64,000 nucleotides of DNA from Labia minor (GCA_963082975.1 OY720347.1:11762225-11826224), one strand, 5' to 3'; counted from the stretch's first letter, positions 34,918 to 45,959 are shown. The notes: generated by a model not told the origin, from the sequence alone. Made by a program: numbers and translations.

Positions 34918-36105
34918 TCAAAATTGACTGAACCGATTACTAAGAAATTACATCACAATATTCTTATATTTTACTTCTATTTGAACATAGGCTATAAATT
35001 TTATTAATATCTAATCAATATCTACAGAAATTAATTTTTAAAAATATATATAATGCACCATTTTATTCATACAGGGAGTGTCGTCTCATTGAATGTTTGG
35101 ATTATTTTTACACAATGAATATAAAATTAATAATTCTAGCAATTCCCATACAAAGAATGATAACATTTAAATTTTTGTTTTAATTTATACTCATGTAATA
35201 TTCAAATATCAATTCAAATTTTTAATTTATTCTAATTAAATTAATAAAATATTTTGATCATATTTTTCTTAAATAATATTTATTTTATTTGAATTGAAAA
35301 TTGTGATAAATTTTTCTTTTTTTAAAGTTGGTTAGATTTTTTTATATTTCTTTTAAATTCAAATGATTTGATTCTATAAACCTAGTATAGTAGATTCTAA
35401 AACGAGAAATCAAAAAAATATATTTATAAGCAAAACAAAATATATAATAGTGAATATTAATTTTTAAACATAATAAATAAAAAAGAAACATTTTACTTTT
35501 TTTGATTTTATATTGATTAAATATAATATTACATCACACACACAATTATACATTTAAAGAAATGAATATTTAAATATCTTTAATTTTTCTTATAATATTA
35601 ATAATCAATCAAATATAAATTAAATATAAAATTTTAAAAACCAACTTTTGCTATTAAAATCAGAAAAATGTGTTCAATTATAATACTCTAAAATGTATAT
35701 ATCAGAAAATAATAAATTTTATTGATAAATTTATTTCAATTATTCGTATATTCGTATATAATTTTAGCCTTTATTTTAAATTTTTCTATACAAATTTTGA
35801 AATCTAGGTGTATGATAAATTAATTGGACTGGGGTAGGAATCAACTTTTTTGCTCAAGTTTTTGCTAATCTTAAGAGAATATCAGTGCGGATTAAGACCA
35901 AATATTAGATCAAATTTAATCTCACTAAGAACATTAAATATTTCTGTACACCAATTATTATGAATTACAATCAGTTTAAATTAAATCATATTTAAAAAAA
36001 TAAACATTTGCATTTATTTAAATTTTATATGGTTGTGGGGAAACCAAATATGTTAAAAAAGTTAGTTTTCCGAAGATTTGAAATAGATTAATTTCCAAAC
36101 AACAT
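34918..36105. other. AT-rich intergenic DNA
   Basis: No gene seen. Short phrases near 35855-35900 resemble the EYQCGLRPNIRSNLISLR part of the LINE RT at 26 kb, so a very decayed LINE fragment is possible there. Confidence 0.4.
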
Positions 36106-36111
36106 TATACC

Positions 36112-36840
36112 TATCTTATCTTATTATGCTAGCTAAAATTGTATATATCTATATATCTATATATCTATATATCTATATATCTATTTATCTATAACCATTG
36201 GTTCTCAAAAACCGCTCTAACGATTTTTTTCAAATTCACACTAGATATAGTATTTATAAAGAAAAATTGAGTTTTATTGATCACATCTCTTGAAACTTAC
36301 AGCTTCATTATTAATTTCTTAATTGAAAATTATATATGGGTGACGTAAATGGCATCCATTTTGAAATTTTACTCCCGCCTTTTTTTAATTTTGTATTAAT
36401 ATTTTTTTTATTTATATTTAAAATATTTTAAAATTTATTATTTAATTTCGAAATAAAATTAAAAATATTTATTTTTAATAAAATATATATATATATTTAT
36501 TAATCTCTCTCAAAAAAAAAATAACAACAAAATAAAAAATGGTTTTGAAATAATTTTTTTTTTTTTTTAATCTATTATTTTTTAATAAATTACTATTTTA
36601 TATTTATTTATTCATTGTTCTTTTATTAAATTTAATCTATATATTTAATACGCTAGTGTCCGTCTGTACGCAAAAAACTCCAGAGCCTAAACTACAAGGA
36701 GTAAGGTAACCAAATTTTTCTGAGGTGAAGGGTACCTCAAATGATGAAAAATAAAAAAGAAATTAGAATCTTAGGTAACTCCTGAGCTGAGCTGCGGGTG
36801 TTCCATTTTCCAGAAATATATATAAAGGAGAGCGTGTATG
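36112..36840 (+). mobile_element. HINE-4 repeat, 5' part
   Basis: Begins TATCTTATTATGCTAGCTAA followed by a (TATATC)n tract (36146-36186). It continues with AATTCACACTAGATATAG, TTTATAAAGAAAAAT, TGACGTAAATGGCATCC and TTTTACTCCCGCC. Similar 5' ends occur at 41683 and 44545. The section to about 36835 includes ACGCTAGTGTCCGTCTGTACG and CTGAGCTGAGCTGCGGG. No coding frame. A Helentron-like repeat by layout. Confidence 0.55.
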
Positions 36841-36878
36841 TATGTAATTTGTTTACTTTTTTGCTGTCATAAAAACAG

Positions 36879-36909
<31 letters not shown>

Positions 36910-37119
36910 ATTAGAACCTTTCTCTCTCTCCCTCTATTTAAAATTTTAAAAAATGGAGTGTTCTAGCCAAATTAAGAAATTTAAATGCCTTATGCAACAT
37001 TGATAGGTAAATGAATTGGACTGGAAGAGGAGACATATGATTAGAGAAATTGATGAAAAATCATCCGAAATGTAATTAAACAAAAAAATTCAAGAATTAT
37101 GATACGGATACGACTTACA

Positions 37120-37915
37120 TACAATTAACATACAAAATGTAGAATTTGAAAAAGTATAAATATTTAAATACTTAAGATCTCTAATCACGAAAGATAATAA
37201 TATTCGAGAAGAATTTAAATCGACGTTGTAATTGAGTAACGCCTGTTATTATGCAGTAAAGGGGCCTATCTCATCAAGGACCATCAAAATTAAAATATAT
37301 AAAACAATTATTTTTCATGTTGATCGATGATAGGGTGACCATATTTCGAGAACACCAAACCGGGACAAACGGTATTTTTTAGAACTAAATTGAAAAAATT
37401 TTGAAAAAAAAATTAAGAAATGTCCTAAATATTGAAAAAACGGGACAGTAGGCTGTCCCGAAGACATTTTTGGGACAGTGCACCTAAAGACGGGACGTTT
37501 GGTCACCCTATCGATGACTCTGGGAGACGAGAGTAGATTTGGAGTATTTGTGAGATTAATATTGTTCGCAGCATTTATAGGCCAAAAGAAGATGAGGTCA
37601 CAGGGGGATGGCGGAAATGGCATAACGAGAAATAATTTCCAGATATAGTTAAGGTTATAAAATCAAGAAGGCTGGGATGGGAAGGGGACGTGGTTGGAAT
37701 TGGAGAAACTAGAAATTGGGAGAAACCGATTGGGAAACATCCGGTGGAAGACCAAGGACCAAGGTGGGTGGACAATGAAGGAAGGGACATGGGAGAGATG
37801 GGACAGGGTAGGATTTGGTTGTAGCTCAGGATAGGGACGCTTAGAGAAATGTGGATTTTGCGGCTAAGAACTTTCGAAAACTGTAGAGACACAGAGTTAG
37901 ATAAATATAACATAT
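37120..37915 (+). pseudogene. RTE-like LINE pol C-terminal relic, interrupted
   Basis: Plus-strand degenerate polymerase tail. NVEFEKV (37137) leads into FKYLRSLITKDNNIREEFK, then LSNACYYAVKGPISSRTIK and IKIYKTIIFHV (to about 37320). A TAGGGTGACC element then breaks the frame. After it, at 37650-37800, KKAGMGRGRGW is the decayed RxRWxGHV block and a GKHPVEDQGP or PVGRPRTKV reading corresponds to the GKRxxGRPRxRW motif. Later phrases read AQDR-like. Such strings are typical of the RTE/BovB-type polymerase C-terminus. Many stops; inactive. Confidence 0.7.
37331..37510 (-). mobile_element. TAGGGTGACC TIR element, copy 2
   Basis: TAGGGTGACCATATTTCG and GTTTGGTCACCCTA are inverted ends. A perfect 7-bp duplication TCGATGA is on both sides (37324-37330, 37511-37517). 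It sits inside the RTE-like relic and so is younger than that LINE. Confidence 0.85.
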
Positions 37916-38009
37916 ACAATAATAATATATAATTAATTTACTGATTAAATTAAAATATATTTTACAAGAAAACAAATACATGTCTTATCAACTTATACTG
38001 ATTGAAACA

Positions 38010-38142
38010 AAATGGATGAAAATCTTTTACATACAGACTTTCAACCAAATACTATGTATCACTCGGGGGTACAGGGGGCGGAGCCCTCGTCTAGGTGTGA
38101 AGAGCGCCGAAGGCGCTCGGAGCAGCTAGTATTTATTAATAT
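38010..38142 (+). mobile_element. HINE-type 3' end with two hairpins
   Basis: GGGGGCGGAGCCCTC (38075) and AGCGCCGAAGGCGCT (38102-38116) are two GC hairpins in AT-rich DNA. They are followed by CGGAGCAGCTAGTATTTATT. The final GCTAGT is the inverse of ACTAGC in HINE-4 5' ends. A related end with GGGGGTATAGGAGGCAGAG and CAACTAGTAT closes the HINE-2 copy at 39868. The 64-residue frame here is not a gene. Confidence 0.55.
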
Positions 38143-38402
38143 TATTTATTATTTATCGATGACATATGACATTCATATTGAAATTTTACTCCCGCTTTTT
38201 TTTTAAATGATATTGTATTAACATTTTTTTATATTTAAAATATTTTAAAATTCATTATTTAATTTCGAAATAAAATTAAAAATATTTATTTTTAATAAAA
38301 TATATATATATTTATTAATCTCTCTCAAAAAAAAACAACAAAACAAATAAATGTCTTTGAAAGATGGTAAAAATATCTTTGTAATTATCAAAATATCATA
38401 GA

Positions 38403-38475
38403 CCAGCGGTAAGAACAATTGTTTTTACTCCCCGAGTTCGAAGGATCGAAACTCGCCGCGTGCATTTTTTTTTTA
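38403..38475 (+). repeat. tRNA-like fragment, possible SINE head
   Basis: GACCAGCGGTAAGAAC resembles a degenerate Pol III A box, and CGAGTTCGAAGGATCGAAACTC holds a GTTCGAA B-box-like core and can form a hairpin. A poly-T run follows (38465). No acceptor stem, so not a tRNA gene. Confidence 0.35.
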
Positions 38476-38559
38476 TCTATTTTCGTGATTTATTTATTCA
38501 TTGTTCTTTTATTAATTAAGTTTTAGATAGTTTTATAATTTTTAATATTTTTTCAATAA

Positions 38560-39165
38560 AATATTATTTAATACATTTAATAATTGTAATAAATAATTAA
38601 AGAATTGTATATCAATATTTTTTAAAGGGTAGAGCGAGCTCGGTGTCCCAGGTATTAATATTACCAGCCAAATCCAATAATAATGAATCATTTTTTTTAA
38701 CTTAAGTACCGAGCCGAGGCTCGGTTCCCGGTATACATATTTATGTATTATTGAGGACCCCAAGTTCCATGCAATGATGCAACATTTAATAATTGTAATA
38801 AATAATTAAAGAATTGTATATCAGCTCGGTGTCCCAAGTATTACCAGCCAAACCCAATATAATAATGAATTATTTTTTTTTAACTTAATTACCTAGCCGA
38901 GGCTCGGGGTCCCGGTGTGATCTTAATATATTGTCAGAATTAGATAAATAATGTAGAGAGAAAAATTATTTAAAAATAGATATTTATTTAAATGAAATAA
39001 AATTATTTAATTTACAGAATGAAAATGTCTATAATAATGTCTAAACATTTTTTCGAGCGACAGCTCGGTATCCCAGGTATTAATATTACCAGCCAAACCC
39101 AATAATAATGAATCATTTTTTTTAACTTAAGTACCGAGCCGAGGCTCGGGGTCCCGGTACTATAT
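38560..39165 (+). repeat. Three HINE-4-type 3' ends in tandem
   Basis: Three related units end at about 38735, 38918 and 39161. Each has GAGCTCGGTGTCCCAGGT or close variant, TTACCAGCCAAAxCCAATA, a T-run, then GCCGAGGCTCGG followed by TCCCGGT. Units 1 and 2 also share ATTTAATAATTGTAATAAAT upstream. CCGAGCC/GGCTCGG forms a perfect stem inside a GTACCG/CGGTAC outer stem in unit 3. Units 1 and 3 contain TTAATATTACC. Confidence 0.75.
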
Positions 39166-39284
39166 TTTATATATAAAAGTATCAAAAAAAATATTTTTTA
39201 AACTTGAATTAAAATGACTAAATTATATTATCTTGGTTTTTATTTTTAGTTTAACTACTCACTTACGAAATATTTTCCGACAAT

Positions 39285-39463
39285 GAATATAAAATTAATA
39301 CTTTGTAAACTCCACTTCCGGTTTTCGGATATACCCCAAAAGTTAATGAATTCATACTACTGATGCATTAAATAACTATACCAAATTTTATCAAAATCTG
39401 TTAAACCGTTCAAGCTATACTAGTCTATACAGACACATGCTAAAAATACTTTTTTCTGTTAAC
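39285..39463 (-). mobile_element. HINE-2 repeat, copy 2, first part
   Basis: Reverse copy: CTCCACTTCCGGTTTTCGG, ACCAAATTTTATCAAAATC and TGCTAAAAATACTTTTTTC match the 11-kb copy inverted. Its last 14 bp, TTTTTTCTGTTAAC, is duplicated beyond the SINE inserted next to it. Confidence 0.75.
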
Positions 39464-39728
39464 TTCTTCTTCTTAAGGTGACGTCTCCCTTTCGGAGTTT
39501 GGTTATCATAGAAGATGCCTAGCTATGATAATTTTTCTTGGGAGTGTTAATGCGGTGATTTCCCGTTGCCTTCCGCATGTATAGAACCAGGTACTGACAG
39601 TTCCTGGAGCCGGAGGCAGCTGATGTTAAATTGAATTTTTTTAGAAAAATTTGTTCTTAGTTGGAATCGAATGCCGACTTCTTGTGTAGAAAATTGCTAT
39701 GCTACACTCTCGGCTAGCTGCCTCCTAT
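39464..39728 (-). mobile_element. tRNA-derived SINE, copy 2
   Basis: Reverse orientation. The head near 39727 reads AGGAGGCAGCTAGCCGAGAG (A-box-like TAGCCGAGAGTG) and the B-box-like GCATTCGATTCC follows. The body has ATCAGCTGCCTCCGGCTCC and GGCAACGGGAAATCACC; the tail is CCTTAAGAAGAAGAA. A perfect 14-bp target duplication TTTTTTCTGTTAAC lies at 39450-39463 and 39729-39742, within HINE-2. Confidence 0.88.
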
Positions 39729-39868
39729 TTTTTTCTGTTAACAAAATGCATAATTCGTGGAGATTTGTAAAAAACAATACCTTCCCTCTCTTCCTATCAT
39801 CGGTCGTTAATAATACGTATTATTTTGGGGGTATAGGAGGCAGAGTTCCCTGTCTGAGCAACTAGTAT
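39729..39868 (-). mobile_element. HINE-2 repeat, copy 2, second part
   Basis: Continues the interrupted element: ACAAAATGCATAATTCGTGG, AACAATACCTTCCCTCTC and CATCGGTCGTTAA. It runs into GGGGGTATAGGAGGCAGAG and ends near CAACTAGTAT, so HINE-2 opening and HINE-4-type end lie together. Confidence 0.65.
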
Positions 39869-40540
39869 GAAATAACAATTTGAATCTTTAATTGACTTAT
39901 ATTTTTTAAAAATTATATTAAGTAAACACTATTAAATAAATAATATTTTAAATTATTTATATTAATTATTCTTAATTTTAACATGAAATAAACTTTGAGT
40001 GGTTAAATATAAATATTGTATCGAATATACACATACACTGGATATTTTTTGTATTTTAATTTTTTTTTTTTTCCTTTGTTTTGTTATTGAGCCCCACATC
40101 AAATGAATAGACAGTCCTCAGTCTAGTGGCTCTCAATAAAATATAAAATTACACTTAGATATTGTTGTTGCTGCTATTGTTATAACAAAAACACTTGATA
40201 GATTTTTTTTCATTGAATCCAATCCCGAATGAGGAGAATTGGGTGCAGAGATATTCATTCATCTATTCATACTTGTATATGCATTGTCTATTCGAGCCGC
40301 AAAGGTATTGTCATTGATTTCAAAAACAACAACACCCCCATTATTATTGTCGTTGTTGTTGTTGTTGTTGCATAGGTTCTATTCAATTAGACGGGATTGT
40401 GTGGGGGAATCTCCGCCAGTTGCAAAATCAAGACAACATGTAATGATTTTTATATATATATATATATATATAATATACACCTAAATATACAAATAATAGA
40501 ATACAATCAATAATATCAGTAATATTATTAATACTTTGGG
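39869..40540. other. Intergenic DNA with (GTT)n
   Basis: No gene seen. (GTT)n at 40350-40370, (TA)n at 40452-40472. Complex sequence at 40205-40440 has an 81-residue frame without a domain. Confidence 0.4.
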
Positions 40541-40544
40541 GAGC

Positions 40545-40950
40545 TGTGTATTATGTAGCTCTGTTAGTGAAGTGAAGGTTAAAAAAGAGAGGGGGCAGGG
40601 TTGGATAGTAGGAGTTGGGGGAGGGTGGTGGACGTTCGTTCAGCCAGAACGACGCTGATAAAAATACTCGAGCGATTTTTTTTTTTTTCAAAGGATCTGA
40701 GTGCGAGGGGGTGGAGTTTTTTTTCAGAGTGGGAGAGAGGATGGGGTGCTTTTGACGAGTGGGATGTAGATAGTGGGTGCATTCCATGGGACTCTCTTAT
40801 CAAAACTCCAATCGTTTGTGTGTTTGATATAATACTTGGACGCCCCACTTCCATCCTCACCCCGTCTCATCCTATCCCCCTCCCCTCTATGCGATACTTT
40901 CATCTCTTCAGCCGTCATCTACCATCCCGGTTTTCAATCAGAAGTGAATT
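40545..40950 (+). other. Strand-asymmetric GC-richer island
   Basis: Plus strand is purine-rich from 40560 to 40770 (G-runs and GAG motifs) and pyrimidine-rich from 40845 to 40935. Between them lies complex sequence including GACGTTCGTTCAGCCAGAAC and CTGATAAAAATACTCG. Frames are open on both strands (130 residues plus, 93 and 78 residues minus), which argues for composition, not coding. Could be promoter/5' UTR DNA; unproven. Confidence 0.3.
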
Positions 40951-40959
40951 TAATTTTTT

Positions 40960-41680
40960 TTATTTTTTTTATTTTTTTTTTTTTTTTTTTTGATATGTCG
41001 GAAATGGTTGGTTGATTTTTTTTTGTCAGATAGAAGAATAGATACCAGATTCATGGATTTTAATATTAATCAATTTGGTTTAAAAAATTATTTAATGAAA
41101 AAAAAATATATATTATATATGTGTATATACATATATATATAGAAAAAAAATATATGTATTTTGTAGGTGATTCCATTCTAAATCCATTACATAATTAATT
41201 CATCCTAGAATAAATAAAAAACGTACATTTAATATTCTTTTTTCTCATAATATAGACAAAATGAATAATTAATTAACTAATAACTGAAGTTGCATATATT
41301 TTGGGTGGATTAGCTAAGGTTTTTATGAAATTTTCTTGAGATTTATGAACTGAAAAAACATAATAACGGGGAAATTTTTGGAAATTGTATTATATTGAAT
41401 TACATAAACTCTATGCATCCACAAATATAGAATCATAAAATCTAGGAGAGACCTTTGACTGAATGGAGTTTGGGGAGACGATCGTTTTTTTGAAAAACGA
41501 AATGGGAAATGACCGATTTATTAACTGACATTAGAAATGTAGGTATAGATATAAGAAATTGAGAAAAATATGAATTTTTAATTTAAACAGTTTTTCCTTT
41601 AATTCATACATTTAATTATTACTTAAAATCATTTCGTTTGGTTTATACAGTGTCATTGAATTTTTTGTTTTTTTTTTTAT
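40960..41680. other. AT-rich intergenic DNA
   Basis: No gene seen. Long poly-T (40970-40990) and (TA)n-like tracts at 41108-41140. Confidence 0.5.
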
Positions 41681-41682
41681 TA

Positions 41683-42391
41683 TCTTATCTTATTATACTA
41701 GGAAAAATTGTATATATATATATTTGTGTATTTTAGGATTTTTTGAAATTCACCCCATAGATCATATTTATAAAGTAAAATCTGTATCTGTATTGCTTTC
41801 AGACTCAGAAAAATCAACTTTATTAGTATTACCTTAACTTAAAATAGTAAATTTAGATGATATCACTAACTACATCATCCATATTGAAATTTGCCTTTTG
41901 TCATATACATTTTTGATTGATATTGAAATTGAAATAAAATTAAAAATATGTATTTTAATAATACTTTAGAATCAAATGACGAAGTATATTTACTATTCTC
42001 CCACCCAAAAAAAAAAAATATTCATGAATTTAGCAAGATATAATACATATGAACAATTATTATAATTTAATTAATTTAATTAATTAATTATAAAGGAAGG
42101 AATTTCAAAAAATTGTTGAATAAATATTATCTAATAATATTAAATAAATAAATTATATTATATTAATTTAAATGTTTTTTTAGATTAAAATCTAAATAAT
42201 ATAAATGATATTTGATTATTATAAATATAAAGAAAAAGATATAACCTCCTTTCTTAATTAAAATATAGACAAGTACAGGTGTCAATATAATGTCAGAATT
42301 TATATTATTATCAGTAGTAATCCTTTGTCGAAACAGTCTATAAGCTATTGCTTCTTTGAAAAATATAAAACTCAAGCCATCTAATTATAAC

Positions 42392-42423
<32 letters not shown>

Positions 42424-42645
42424 ATATAGGATTAAATATTTTATCAAGTAAATTTGAATATATTTTTCATCTTGAAATGAAAATCAAGTTATTTTAATTA
42501 ATTTGTACCATTTTAGAAAACAAATTTTTGAAGTGTCATTTTTAGAAAACTCATTTAACAATTGTAATAAATAATTAAAAATTGCAAATTTTTTAAAATT
42601 GTGTTAAAGAGTCGAGCAATAGCTCGATGTTCCAGGTACTTATAT
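41683..42645 (+). mobile_element. HINE-4 repeat, second copy
   Basis: Starts TTATCTTATTATACTAGG, with GTATATATATATATTTGTG, GAAATTCACCCCATAGATC and TTTATAAAGTAAAATC. It ends with AACAATTGTAATAAATAATT, then GAGTCGAGCAATAGCTCGATG and TTCCAGGTAC, a decayed form of the 3' hairpin end at 38.6-39.2 kb. The interior is AT-rich without coding. Confidence 0.5.
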
Positions 42646-42679
42646 ATTATATATGTATAGAATAAATATGAAAGAGGTA

Positions 42680-42860
42680 TTTTGTTGGACAATCTGTCGA
42701 ATATGGCACGCGCCTCTCTTTCAAGAGTCTACCCATAATAATCGGTCAAGTGCCCTAAAGAGTCCTAAAGGGCAGGTGCCAGACACAAGCCAGACTATCA
42801 AGAAGGGATTTCAATATCCCCTTCAATCTCAAGTGGAATTTTCATTTAATAATAAAAAGT
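42680..42860. other. Unclassified complex sequence
   Basis: Less AT-rich, with CCCTAAAGAGTCCTAAAGGG (42752-42771), itself a near-palindrome. A 69-residue plus frame has no recognisable domain. Could be a retrotransposon end. Confidence 0.25.
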
Positions 42861-42869
42861 AGAAAGAAA

Positions 42870-43560
42870 ATAAAACAATAACATTCACTCACCGATTATA
42901 TTTAAATGTAAACAGAATACAATAAAAAAAGAGGATTGGTTACTTCAAAAATAAATACATTAAATAATTCTTTCTTTTGCTAATTTAAAATGTCAGCAAA
43001 TAAATATAATTTTCAATATATTTAATTGAAAAAATTATTTTAAATAAAAATTTAAGAAATAAGAATATTGCAAAGAAATATTTAATAAAAATATTATATA
43101 TCGATGATTATATACATTAATATTAATAAAATAAAATTAATGACACAACATTGATGATATGATTATTATTAATAATAATAAAATTTATTAAAATCATTTC
43201 AATTTTAAATTAATTTAATATAAAGGTTTGTGTCTGCACAATTTAAAAAAAAGCCAAAGGCAGTCTGAGTAGATAGTAAATAATTATTTATATGTATATG
43301 GAAAGTGGAAAGTATAGTATAATGACAAGTAACTCTTATTAATTAATATTATTGATTAAAAAATTGATAATTACTTTGAAACACTAGTAAGTTATAATTA
43401 ACATATACCTATTTATACTATTCAATACAAATTAAATAAAATATTTTCATTTAAATTTAATCTGTTTCACATGAATCCCTGGTAAGAAAAAAAATATGTA
43501 TGTAGATATTTGGAGTTGACAATTACTTGTAATATTATTATTAGATATTAAATAAAAATA
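42870..43560. other. AT-rich intergenic DNA
   Basis: No gene seen. Confidence 0.5.
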
Positions 43561-43561
43561 T

Positions 43562-43702
43562 CGTAAATGTTTACAAAACAGGAAGCTTCGTATTATAGAA
43601 GAGATATAATGCATAAAGAAAGTTTCTTTGGGATTAAAAAAGGAATCCATTGGCAAAGTTTCATCCAAATTCCTGAAGCTTCCCATTTTGTAAACAATTA
43701 CA
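43562..43702 (+). mobile_element. GGTAATT-type TIR element, copy 3 (mini)
   Basis: Only 141 bp, essentially two ends: CGTAAATGTTTACAAAACAG with GGAAGCTTCG and, inverted, CCTGAAGCTTCCCATTTTG with TAAACAATTAC. Inner GGAATCCATTGGCAAAGTTT and CATCCAAATTCCTGAAGC match copy 4. Both strands have a short open frame that is a reading of the TIR. Confidence 0.7.
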
Positions 43703-44540
43703 AAAAAAAAAATCATTTTAAAAAGACATTTGGTATATGGAATTCTATAAATTATTTACACAATGGTAATTTATTATCTTTTACTCTAAAATTACTTATT
43801 ACAAGAAAGGCAAAGAAACAGATTATTAAAATATAAAATTTGTATCTATCTATAATATTAATAAATAAATAAAGGAATAAAATATTCTTTGGGAATAGTT
43901 TTTACCATTCTTTAAAATTTAATTATGAATTGTTTTAATTTTGTTTTTGTTTAAAATTTTAAAATTTTTTACTTATTTGGTATTATAAATCAGATATTAT
44001 CTTTACATTTATGATAATTTTCTCAAGATAAAAAAATATTGTATAAGTATACATATAATTTAAGACCAATCAATAAAAAACTAAAACTATATTTGATTTT
44101 AAAATAATGCTATAAAAATCTCTTATATTTTTGCCATTTTTATCTTTTGCAAAAATCCTCATTTCATTTGTTAATAGTAAAATTTGCAATAAAATGTTTT
44201 TATAGCCTTCAACTAGAGCGTGTCTCTTTTGTCTTCAAGCGGAAGAATATAAAAAAAAAGAAAGAAATAAACGATCCATTTTTCTTATCTCTAGAAGATG
44301 TTCCATGGTGAATGTCGATAAAACACTTTTAAATAAGGTCAGGTGTCATAAAAATATTACGACTCCCGATTCTTGAACAAATTCATTAGTCTTTAGTAAA
44401 ATGGAAAAGTGGTGGTTTAAACGGGAGGAGTTGAGGTTGAGTTGGAGATATGAGATGTAACTATTTACTTCAAATGATTTTAAAAATAGAATTGTCATAC
44501 ATAATTTAATTAGTAAGTAGTTAGTTACTAGATATATATA
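43703..44540. other. AT-rich intergenic DNA with a complex patch
   Basis: No gene seen. A less AT-rich patch at 44205-44440 has no frame with a domain. Confidence 0.45.
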
Positions 44541-44544
44541 TATA

Positions 44545-45057
44545 TTATCTTATTATACTAGCAAAAATTGCAATATATAAATATATATTTGTATTTTTGA
44601 AATTCACACCATAGATAATATTTATAAAGAAAAATCGAACTGTATAGGTTTCAGCCTCGGGAAAAATCATATTTGTTAGTTTTTTCTTAATTGAAAAAAA
44701 GAATTTTAATAATAAATAATAAAACGCCGGACATCACTTCCTTAAATAGAAAATATTATAAATAAAATAAATTTAAAAATATTTATTTTAATAATAATTT
44801 TTAAACAAATTACGAAATATATATTATGTTATATCCACAGGCCATACTTTTCTCTCTTTCGGTGCATTAATACGTAAGTTTAAGAGCTACATGTTTTATG
44901 AATATTTTTTAAAATGTATGTTCTTTTATTTTAAATTGTGTTTAATATATTTTGTCGTTTATTTATTTTAAATAATATTCTTTATTTTAAATATTCATAG
45001 TTCATAAGGAATATTTTTTTAAAATTTCTAGCCGTGGCTCGGTGAACCAGATACATT
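44545..45057 (+). mobile_element. HINE-4 repeat, third copy
   Basis: Starts ATTATCTTATTATACTAGC with AAAAATTGCAATATA, then TTCACACCATAGATAATATT, TTTATAAAGAAAAATCG and CTCGGGAAAAATCATATTTG, the last shared with HINE-2 near 11415. It ends TTTCTAGCCGTGGCTCGGTG with AACCAGATAC, a variant of the 3' end. Confidence 0.55.
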
Positions 45058-45070
45058 ATGATTAATTCAT

Positions 45071-45105
45071 ATTTTTTTTTACCGGCCGTTGATAGGAAGG
45101 GAAGT
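45071..45105 (+). mobile_element. HINE-2 terminal fragment
   Basis: TTTTTTTACCGGCCGTTGATAG followed by GAAGGGAAG resembles only the first ~34 bp of HINE-2 and then stops. Confidence 0.45.
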
Positions 45106-45159
45106 TTTTCTATTATTTATCTTTTAGAATTAATATATAAAATATACAAAAATTTTTTT

Positions 45160-45714
45160 TTTTTTGTTATGTTAATACACATATTTCTCATATGTCGATA
45201 TTATCAGCCATTTTGGATTAGTAGTTTGTTTTTGACAACTGAAAGAGTTAGTCACGTTTTTGTGTGTTCTTCGATTTTTTACTTAAAAAACAAAAAAGGA
45301 ATACTACAAGAAAGTTATGCAACGTTTGAATTGTAGAAAATCAAATCATGGATTCTACATCGCGATAATTCACCAGCTGACACATCATTGCTGGTTCGTG
45401 ATTTTTTAACAAAAAAAAAACCGTAATTATGCCTCAACTACCGTATTCGCCAGATTTTGCTCCCTGCGGTTTTCTCCTATTCCCAAAACTGAAAAGACCA
45501 ATGAAAGGAAAGCATTTTGATGCAATTGATGAGATAATTGATAATTGATGAGAATTGAAGAACGAGCTGATGGACATAGGGAAAGGCAAATTACAGAAGT
45601 GCTTCGAAGAAGCACTGGTATAACTGCATTATAAGATATCTGAGGGGAATTACTTTGAAGGGGATAAAATGGATATTGATGAATAAATAAAGACTTTTCT
45701 TTTGAACAACTTTG
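45160..45714 (+). pseudogene. Mariner transposase relic, third catalytic residue changed
   Basis: The leader (CACATATTTCTCATATG, GATTAGTAGTTTGTTTTTGA) matches the fragment at 6165. After an internal deletion the catalytic half is readable: HRDNSPADTSLLVRDFL with the second Asp (near 45370), then PQLPYSPDFAPCGFLLFPKL. Here Gly stands where mariners of this type have the third Asp (CDFFLF). RPMKGKHFDAIDEI follows, then a stop and frameshifts, and a C-terminal CFEEALV...KISEGNYFEGDKMDIDE-like piece to 45685. The 3' TIR reads, inverted, TACAAAGTTGTTCAAAAG (45697-45714). Catalytically dead by deletion, substitution and stops. Confidence 0.8.
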
Positions 45715-45959
45715 TAAATACATATACCTATTATATTTAGTTTAAATATCTCAATAGAAAATTTACTTAAATTAATTACTTAATTATTTAAATAAATATG
45801 CAAGATTTGGTGAAATGTTTTGATTTAGTTTTCACATAAGCATACTTCTAATATTTTTTATAATTTAACCCTTCGTTGCAGGTGTACCTTACTCTATATA
45901 TTGATAGATTTAGCTAAAGGGAGTTTTTAAAACATATAATTAAATAATAACTTGAAGAT

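Noticed and set aside
35850..35950. LINE RT fragment
   Set aside because: Only short phrases resemble the RT relic at 26 kb; not enough for a separate feature.
38403..38475. A second tRNA gene
   Set aside because: B-box-like core only; acceptor stem and cloverleaf do not form.
40601..40993. 130-residue plus-strand frame
   Set aside because: Frames are open on both strands across a compositionally skewed block and it ends in a poly-T run.
43447..43836. Pair of similar 89-residue frames on opposite strands
   Set aside because: Produced by the inverted ends of a mini GGTAATT element.
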